Origin: Lytechinus variegatus
Taxonomy: Eukaryota; Echinodermata; Echinoidea; Temnopleuroida; Toxopneustidae
Assembly (NCBI RefSeq): GCF_018143015.1
Contig: NC_054748.1
Location: 14,808,967 to 14,872,966, forward strand
Reading direction: 5' to 3'
DNA: 64,000 nt
The notes below the pieces were generated by a model. That model did not search any database and was not told the DNA's origin. It was given only the letters and a program-made list of their open reading frames with translations. The first letter of the stretch is position 1. Each line of letters opens with the position of its first letter. Below are positions 59,501 through 64,000 of this stretch, piece by piece. The position numbers and the translations under genes were made by a program.

Positions 59501-59787
59501 GTATATTCTGTTTTAAATTGGAGATTTATGAGATCAAGTTTTTTTTAGTTAAACCTGAGAGGTCTCTAGGGGAAATTTGCGGCATTGTTCTTATCTTTAT
59601 GATTTCTTATATTGCTAAGACCATTCATTATCAAATTTAATTATGATTATTGTTCTTGAATACAGTCTGGTAGTTTATACAACAGCGGCATGAGACCGTT
59701 GATGTATTCAGAATGCAATGCTCAAACCAAGGGAATAGGCTGGAGAAGAGTGGGTGATGATATCAAATATTACAAAAATGACGTCAG
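44517..59787 (+). CDS. AGBL2: Cytosolic carboxypeptidase 2/3-like tubulin deglutamylase (N-terminal part)
   Basis: Ten exons with matching phases: 44517-44564, 45679-45733, 48356-48493, 54367-54431, 54786-54859, 55744-55826, 56304-56386, 57703-57836, 59015-59147, 59666-59787. They give 311 residues. Diagnostic pieces in order are [89 protein letters not shown] and [14 protein letters not shown]. This is the N-terminal and beta-sandwich region of M14D cytosolic carboxypeptidases, closest in memory to AGBL2/AGBL3. These enzymes remove glutamates from polyglutamylated tubulin and act at cilia and centrioles. The zinc-binding catalytic domain (HxxE and later His) must lie after 64000, so activity cannot be judged. 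AGBL2 and AGBL3 cannot be separated here. Confidence 0.93.
44778..45478. mobile_element. TACTGTAAA MITE rich in CGCG
   Basis: TACTGTAAACGCTGTTATTT and CACTTTTACAGTA ends, each followed inward by TTTTCGCG / CGCGAAAA and AAATTCGCGC motifs. About 700 bp, in CCP intron 1. Confidence 0.85.
45679..45733 (+). CDS. AGBL2: CCP exon 2
   Basis: Acceptor TCCTTTAG, donor CAG|GTAAGT. It reads [18 protein letters not shown] and leaves one base. The equivalent PYExFMxxHLxxYGY motif opens vertebrate AGBL2. Confidence 0.9.
45765..45983. mobile_element. GTTTCACAAAG MITE
   Basis: GGGGGTGTTTCACAAAGGGT at the left, TTTGTGAAACAACCCC at the right; begins 31 bases after CCP exon 2. Confidence 0.75.
45988..46123. 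mobile_element. GTTTCATAAAC MITE
   Basis: CTTGTTTCATAAACTTGTTC and ACAAGTTTTTATGAAACAGT ends, directly after the previous element. Confidence 0.7.
46124..48355. other. CCP intron 2, mostly unassigned
   Basis: Contains G and C homopolymers (46210, 46438, 46855, 47341) beside CAGCGGTGGATCTAGG-type MITE ends near 46127, and CCATGGAAACCTTGATTGTG near 47762. No coding exon fits the phase. Confidence 0.4.
48356..48493 (+). CDS. AGBL2: CCP exon 3 (low-complexity acidic linker)
   Basis: Begins with the second base of a Gly codon: [18 protein letters not shown] ... [12 protein letters not shown] ... DDDKNDL, ending one base into the next codon at GTGAGT. It is acidic and probably disordered. Conservation is not recognised, but phase and composition support coding. 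Confidence 0.8.
48494..50300. other. CCP intron 3, first part
   Basis: Holds the hairpin at 49006-49053 and diverged segments resembling long-TIR MITEs around 48750-49290. Otherwise nothing recognised. Confidence 0.4.
49006..49053. repeat. Near-perfect hairpin, 22-bp arms
   Basis: TGTAACTTGTGAATAGTAG ... CTACTATTCACAAGTTACA with almost no loop. Confidence 0.9.
50345..50530 (-). mobile_element. TTAA-type family B fragment
   Basis: TTCTACATCCGATTTTGATG and GGGATGGACTTGACCTTTTA match the right half of 10797-11353. Confidence 0.7.
50531..52106. other. CCP intron 3, middle part
   Basis: No gene or clear repeat apart from a C homopolymer at 51737-51753. Confidence 0.4.
52107..52471. mobile_element. 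CCCTTTTCATAAACCCA MITE
   Basis: CCCTTTTCATAAACCCA and TGGGTTTATGAAAGGGG ends with repeated ATTATGCGG / CCGCATAAT motifs inside. Confidence 0.85.
52545..52720. repeat. GA-rich purine tract
   Basis: GAGAGGGAAAGGAAG repeats giving a false Lys/Arg/Glu frame. Confidence 0.85.
52776..52905. mobile_element. GTAACACAAAG MITE, copy 1
   Basis: GGGGCCCCCTAACACAAAGC and CCTTTGTGTTACGGGATCC ends; inner AATCGTA / TACGATT. Relative at 59827. Confidence 0.8.
52906..54366. other. CCP intron 3, last part
   Basis: No repeat family recognised. 53325-53600 is less AT-rich and free of simple repeats, without coding signal. Confidence 0.4.
54367..54431 (+). CDS. AGBL2: CCP exon 4
   Basis: Completes an Asp codon then [20 protein letters not shown] and M, ending at GTAAGT in phase 0. 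The TTQLIF segment aligns with the TTQILLEY-type region of AGBL family members. Confidence 0.88.
54786..54859 (+). CDS. AGBL2: CCP exon 5
   Basis: [18 protein letters not shown] then PQQAPR and two bases of Trp. LREPxxLY and APRW are family signatures. Acceptor TTTTGTAAG, donor GTAAGT. Confidence 0.93.
55145..55315. repeat. 85-bp tandem pair
   Basis: Two diverged copies of a unit with TTCGTTTGGCAAAATCTGAC, TAAGAATTCGAACGAAGACG and GTTGTTTCCGA. The first copy shares TGCTGCCCTCTACGTTCGTT with the palindrome at 7821. Confidence 0.8.
55744..55826 (+). CDS. AGBL2: CCP exon 6
   Basis: Completes Trp, then [18 protein letters not shown] and SESEPFYQP, leaving one base before GTAAGA. EVxxExVxHI and the (Y/F)YxP end are shared with AGBL2/AGBL3. 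A long GAT microsatellite begins about 20 bases into the next intron. Confidence 0.92.
55845..56095. repeat. GAT microsatellite
   Basis: Imperfect GAT/GAC run beginning just after CCP exon 6. Confidence 0.92.
56105..56282 (-). mobile_element. tRNA-derived SINE, third head type
   Basis: Minus strand: TGTTGTGGCTGAATGGATAC (A-box region) and CAGTGTTCAAATCCCACC (B box), then CTTTGGCAAGATGTTAATC. Ends 22 bases before CCP exon 7. Confidence 0.8.
56304..56386 (+). CDS. AGBL2: CCP exon 7
   Basis: Completes Ser, then [27 protein letters not shown], ending at GTAAGT in phase 0. GxEKxP and G(R/T)VVY match the family. Confidence 0.92.
56932..57102. mobile_element. CCGTTTCATAAA-type MITE
   Basis: GGGGGCCGTTTCATAAAGCT and AGCTTTATGAAACACCC ends; arms CGTAAGTTAAGAGTGAC and CTTAAAGTCGTTCTTA. 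Confidence 0.88.
57172..57702 (+). repeat. Ladder of decayed copies of CCP exon 8 edge
   Basis: About six tandem units of 73-121 bp, each with a CT-rich tract then a version of TTCCTACGATCTCGTGTCGG. Unit starts are about 57180, 57301, 57375, 57448, 57532, 57620; the true exon starts at 57703. Unit 57180 keeps about 30 of the first 36 exon bases. Confidence 0.85.
57703..57836 (+). CDS. AGBL2: CCP exon 8
   Basis: [18 protein letters not shown], then [18 protein letters not shown] and IQ plus two bases. It contains the near-invariant SRVGGN and [10 protein letters not shown] motifs. Acceptor CTCTTTTCAG, donor GTAAGT. It is preceded by a ladder of decayed copies of its first 40-50 bases. Confidence 0.96.
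58530..59014 (+). repeat. Ladder of decayed copies of CCP exon 9 edge
   Basis: Acceptor-like TTTTTATCTnTAG followed by exon-like sequence at about 58625, 58724, 58840 and 58931, then the true exon at 59015. The copy at 58724 still reads [17 protein letters not shown] before a stop. Confidence 0.88.
59015..59147 (+). CDS. AGBL2: CCP exon 9
   Basis: Completes Val, then [44 protein letters not shown], ending at GTAAGA. [13 protein letters not shown] is a hallmark of CCP proteins. It too is preceded by decayed tandem copies of itself. Confidence 0.97.
59666..59787 (+). CDS. AGBL2: CCP exon 10 (last in window)
   Basis: [40 protein letters not shown], then AG before GTGAGT (phase 2). The next expected segment, the start of the peptidase domain, was not found before 64000. 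Confidence 0.96.
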
Positions 59788-59826
59788 GTGAGTCCTTAGC
59801 TTTTTGTCTTAACATCTGATAACCAG

Positions 59827-59953
59827 GGTCCTGTAACACAAAGATTAGCGAATGCTCCTACGCTTGATTTTTCCGATTGATTGTACATTGTAGTCTATGG
59901 AATCAGTCGTAGAAAAATATTCTACGATCATTGCTAAGTTTTGTGTTACGGGC
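59827..59953. mobile_element. GTAACACAAAG MITE, copy 2
   Basis: GGTCCTGTAACACAAAGATT and TTTTGTGTTACGGGCC ends, starting 40 bases after CCP exon 10. Confidence 0.82.
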
Positions 59954-59956
59954 CAC

Positions 59957-60202
59957 TGGTCCCCGTCTTACAACGAGTTGCGATTGATCCGATCAACCTC
60001 AACTGTGGAAAACCAACATGTAATTCTTGTTTGTAATGTTTTCAAGATGCGATATATTTTCATCTTTTCATTGTTTTCTGGGCAATTGAGTATGGTCCTC
60101 TGTGTTAAAATAGGACATTGTGCACATGTCCTGAAGAAAAAATTATGATATTGATGGATTTCCGTAGGTTCAATCACAAATCTTTGTAAGACTGGGCCCA
60201 GG
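59957..60202. mobile_element. GGCCCNGTCTTA-type MITE, copy 2
   Basis: GGTCCCCGTCTTACAACGAG and TTTGTAAGACTGGGCCC ends with GATTGATCCGATCAA inside. Confidence 0.82.
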
Positions 60203-60205
60203 GCC

Positions 60206-60472
60206 AGGGTCTGTCTTACAAATAGTTGCCATTGATCCGATCAATCGCAAATATGGAAAGCCAGCAAAGTCAACATATAAAAGGCATGTTCAAAAATAAT
60301 TCTAGATTTGAATGTATATCCATAAATTCATTGATTTCCTGACAGTTTGGTGTGTTCTCCTTTGTTTACAGAGGACATTTTTCAAATTTCCTGTAGAAGA
60401 AATAATGACACTGATTGATTTCCATAGAGTTACAATTGATTGGATCAATCGTAACTCTTTGTAAGAAGGGGC
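60206..60472. mobile_element. GGCCCNGTCTTA-type MITE, copy 3
   Basis: GGTCTGTCTTACAAATAGTT and ACTCTTTGTAAGAAGGGGCC ends; GATCCGATCAATCGCAA inside. Lies tail to head with copy 2. Confidence 0.8.
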
Positions 60473-60479
60473 CGAGGAT

Positions 60480-60656
60480 GATGTTTCATAAAGCTATTCA
60501 TAAGTTATGTACGACTTTAGAAGTGACTCTACAGACGACTTCATAAAATGAATAAAACATGTTCTTTGGTGCAAAGATAGCTGCACAGGGATATATCCTT
60601 GAGCAAAAGAACGGGTTACCAGTCGTGCACGACTTATAAACATCTTCATTAATTGG
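60480..60656. mobile_element. GTTTCATAAAG MITE remnant
   Basis: ATGTTTCATAAAGCTATTCA at the left and a diverged inverse (GTCGTGCACGACTTATAAAC) at the right. Confidence 0.6.
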
Positions 60657-61037
60657 CACCCAAGGCTCCAGAGTATTTATGTATTAACATGTATCTGAAT
60701 CTAGGAACATGCACATCTTACTTTAAAAGCACTCTGGTCAGCCAGCGAGCCTTTGTCCAATTTTTTAGAGGAATGCATGTACATGTAAGACTGTAGAAGA
60801 CATATTAATAATCAGTAAAAGTAAACATCCACGATGAGTTTGTATTTTTTATTCAAATATTCTTAAATTTTGGAATTCAAGCAGGAGCTTACAGAAGGGT
60901 TTTGAATTGAGGCTGGGTCTAAAGTGGGGAGGGGGGAGCTGTCCATACAGACAAAATCATGAAGATGATAATTGTCCCCTTTTTGGCATGTAAAGTCGGT
61001 AGATGAATCACCCCTCCCCCATCAGTATATGTTTTAA

Positions 61038-61815
61038 CCCTATCTAGCCGGGGGGGGGGGGCTTTGGAGGCCCCACGTCAACGAATCGCGTGATATTTTC
61101 GCCGTGCAAAATTTTTTGACCGCGCCGCTCACTGACTTTACTTTCAAGTCTTGCACAACTTTTGAGACCAATTTTGCGTCACTCGGGTACGTGGTTCCGA
61201 AATTACGCAACATTATGTAAGTGCATGTAAGACCGAAAATTGCTCAAAAACATGATTTCGTGTACAGAGTCAATGCAAATTGTGTTTTCAACCAAAATTC
61301 ATAATTGCATGATCATTTTTAGATTTGCTGGTCTAAATTTATTCATTTTATGCTTTTTATGATCACAGAAGAGTCCCCAACAAATTTCATTAAAAAAACA
61401 ATGAAAAACAAAAGGTAAAAAAAACAGAGAAATACATAAGAAATTGCAAAAACAATATAATACATATGAAAATGATTTGAATACACATTTTTTTTTCATG
61501 TACACTTGCTAAGAACACCATAAAGAGTTTCTATACCGAAAATTAGTACGTTTGGAGATTTATTTAGGGAGTTAGAGGAAAAAGTATGATTTCGCATACT
61601 AATTACGCATAAATTAGCATAATCACTTAATAGCCATTCACATGAAATAAATTACTGTACAATCTTGTAGATTATGTCCCAGGCAACCTGCGTGCCAATT
61701 TTCGGCACGATCGCGCAGTTGATGGCCGAAATCTTAAGGGGGGCCTGGGAGGCCCCCCCCCCCCCCCCCCCCCCCCGGCCATATGAACTCCCAAAATATC
61801 CCGGCCTAGATAGGG
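61038..61815. mobile_element. piggyBac-like MITE
   Basis: TTAA on both sides (61034-61037, 61816-61819). TIR CCCTATCTAGCCGGGG / CCCGGCCTAGATAGGG, then G and C runs. TTAA plus a CCCTA start is the piggyBac pattern. No transposase frame inside the 778 bp. Confidence 0.85.
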
Positions 61816-61819
61816 TTAA

Positions 61820-62355
61820 CAGACTGATAATTGAAATGTTTTATGTTGCACGTACGCCATAGGCTACTGTAATGTGCTGTTCATATGCTAATATTTTATC
61901 TCAAGGTTTGAAAAATTTGTTTATTTGTTGTATTTCTTTGATATGGTATTATTTATTTCAATGTTAGATATACCGTGTTTCTTGTTTTGATTAGAAATGT
62001 TTTTATGTATTTATATTGGTTGTTTGTTTTTTTGTGTGCTGATTTTAATCTGTGTTTTGTATTACCCAGGCTGAAAAATGTCAAGAGAAGTTAAGTAAAA
62101 TATGTGTCTAAACATTCATTATAATCATCATCTAACCACCCCATTATCATCAACCTCTCGCCCCTCTCCCTCCCCCTGCCCTCCTCACACACCACACCCT
62201 AACTTAGCACCCCATACCATTCAATATTAATGCAGCTCTAATACAAAGTAAATCATTTCAGGGATCACTTGCACTACAAGCACCTACCATATTAAAAGGC
62301 AAAGCTCCATCATTCTTTCACTCGGGAATTCTTCAAAATTGTTTTCGCCATTTGC
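61820..62355. other. Gene-free stretch
   Basis: AT-rich, with a C-rich segment near 62150-62215; nothing recognised. Confidence 0.4.
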
Positions 62356-62359
62356 TTAA

Positions 62360-62941
62360 AGGGGTGGTCCAGGCTGAAAATATTTATATCTTAATACACA
62401 GAGTAGAATTCACTGAGCAAAACGCTGAAAATTTCATCAAAATCGGATAACAAATAATAAAGTTATTGAAGTTTAAAGTTTAGCAATATTTTGTGAAAAC
62501 AGTCGTCATGAATATTCATTAGGCAAGCTGATGATGTCACATCTCCACTTTCCGTTTTCTTATGTTATTACATAAAATCATATTTTTTTCATTATTTCAT
62601 ACTTGTGTGAATAATATGTCTCCCTTATGATGAAATAAGTTGCAGCAATAAATATCTAATGCACTAAATCAGTTGTCAATCCAATTTTTCTAGTTCTTGG
62701 AGGAAAAAATTTGAATAAACCTAATTTCATATAATAAAATACAAAAGAACAAGTGGAGATGTGACATCATCAGCCCACCTAATGAATATTCATGACGACT
62801 GTTTTTACAAAATATTACTAAACTTTAAAATTCAATAACTTTGCTATTTGTTGTCCGATTTTGACGAAATTTTTGGCATTTTGCTCAGTGAATTCTACTC
62901 TATTTATTAAGCTATAAATACTTTCAGCCTGGACCACCCCT
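62360..62941. mobile_element. TTAA-type long-TIR MITE, family A (copy 2)
   Basis: TTAA at 62356-62359 and 62942-62945; AGGGGTGGTCCAGGCTG and CAGCCTGGACCACCCCT ends; arms over 200 bp with TCAAAATCGGATAACAAATA. Confidence 0.92.
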
Positions 62942-63169
62942 TTAAAAAAATCAGCATCTTTATCAAAAACCTACTCGGCAGCTGAAGGTTTCACAACCTA
63001 GCACAGGAGGTAGAATCTTCTCTCCATGCATACCCGATTGGTTTTGGTTTACGATCATTGTGGGCTGCCCAAAGGGTGTATCCTGCTAATTGATTGCTTT
63101 CTGGTTGCTTGCGACGATCGTTCAATTTTCATCCAGAATCAGGATCATCATAGGGTCTATGCATAAGGT

Positions 63170-63475
63170 TACATAAGGTTCAATTCTGGACGCAGGATCT
63201 TCTGTTCCTCTATGTCCAGCTCCTGGTGATGAACAGTGACGTCTGAAGAACCAGCGCGGTCCGGGGGAGGAACCTTATAATCCAATTTAAATTCTGCATT
63301 ACGCCACCAAAAATCAATCCTTTTTTCAAATTGTAATACATCCTTAAACTCTACTACAAGCTCAGGAAGACTATTCCATATGTTGCAGATTCTCAATGTA
63401 AAAAAGTATTGGCTCTAACCTTGAAAAGCTTGTGTGCATGACCCCTTGTACTAGCGAGACAGTTAAGTTGCAGAC
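63170..63475 (-). mobile_element. LINE ORF2 C-terminal fragment
   Basis: Minus strand: STRGHAHKLFKVRANTFLH, then after a frame change RICNIWNSLPELVVEF and QFEKRIDFWW. RGHxxKLFK followed by NxWNSLPxxVV and FKxRxDxxW closes many LINE ORF2 proteins. Broken by at least one frameshift. Confidence 0.75.
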
Positions 63476-64000
63476 TATGATATCATTTTGCGCCAAGTTC
63501 TACAAATTTTTGAATTTGTCGGGTGGCAGCCCTTATTAGTTCATCATACATGTAGTTGCATAGACAATCTGCAGATGGGCACGGTATATTGTATGGACAT
63601 TCTACAATCACGACGGACATTGTACGATCACGACGGTTTATATTGTGCAGTCAGTTTAGAGACATTGCACGATCTCATTAAAGCCGTAGGATGACCTACA
63701 TGTAAATGATAAAGAAGGCATCTCCTAATTAATGCACATTGCAGCTGAATTCGCCCCTAATCTGAAGATCCCTCATCAAGCACGAGAAATCTAAAGCTCC
63801 CTAGCTTTAATAGGGGATATGGGAAAGCCTTCTTGAAAGCTACATTGTATATACATGTATTTCATGATTCCTGTACCTTATGGCCTTGTCTTATTGTTCC
63901 ATGCAAGCCTTGCGGGCAATCATCTGCAATTCACCTGGAAAAAAGTTTTGAGCATGTCCAAAACTTTTCTGCCTGCAATTCAGACTTGCATACGCTTTTA
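63476..64000. other. Gene-free stretch
   Basis: No exon continuing the CCP frame was found; no repeat family recognised. Confidence 0.4.

Noticed and set aside
1-64000. LTR retroelement, retrovirus or Polinton
   Set aside because: No capsid, integrase, protease, envelope or DNA polymerase B signature and no long direct terminal repeats seen; the only reverse transcriptase pieces are LINE type.

Overview
The window is animal nuclear DNA, AT-rich and crowded with repeats. Its genes have many small exons with GT...AG introns, and most of the remaining DNA is short inverted-repeat transposons, LINE and SINE debris and microsatellites. The mix of an EGF plus C-type lectin gene, tRNA-derived SINEs, LINE 3' ends with TTGAA-type tails and very abundant palindromic elements ending in CCGTTTCATAAA points to a marine invertebrate deuterostome. 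A sea urchin or other echinoderm is most likely; this is an inference and not proven by one diagnostic sequence.

Layout. (1) 1-6194, plus strand: 3' part of a secreted C-type lectin gene (an unrecognised cysteine-bearing segment, an EGF-like domain and a two-exon CTLD), with repeats in its introns. (2) 6195-16560: no coding gene recognised; several MITEs, long TA microsatellites and a possible 5'UTR exon. (3) 16576-29996, plus strand: a complete tetraspanin gene of six constant coding exons followed by three homologous, separately acceptor-equipped terminal exons (26048, 27124, 29934). Each encodes the end of transmembrane segment 4 and a different cytoplasmic tail. (4) 34371-35804, minus strand: ribosomal protein L39, all but its start codon. 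(5) 44517-59787, plus strand: first ten coding exons of a cytosolic carboxypeptidase of the CCP2/CCP3 (AGBL2/AGBL3) type. The catalytic domain lies beyond the window.

The genes do not form a pathway. The tetraspanin and the lectin are membrane and secreted proteins, RPL39 is housekeeping, and the carboxypeptidase trims polyglutamate from tubulin.

Two points stand out. The first is the trio of tandem alternative 3'-terminal exons in the tetraspanin. The second is that two successive introns of the carboxypeptidase each carry a ladder of five or more decaying tandem copies of the next exon's 5' edge together with its splice acceptor. The mobile DNA is also informative: TTAA-flanked long-inverted-repeat elements, a G/C-run hAT-like family with intact 8-bp target duplications, nested insertions, a SINE sharing its 3' tail with a LINE fragment, and MITEs sitting only 12-18 bp from 5' splice sites. 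No retrovirus, LTR element, Polinton, CRISPR array or prokaryotic feature was seen.
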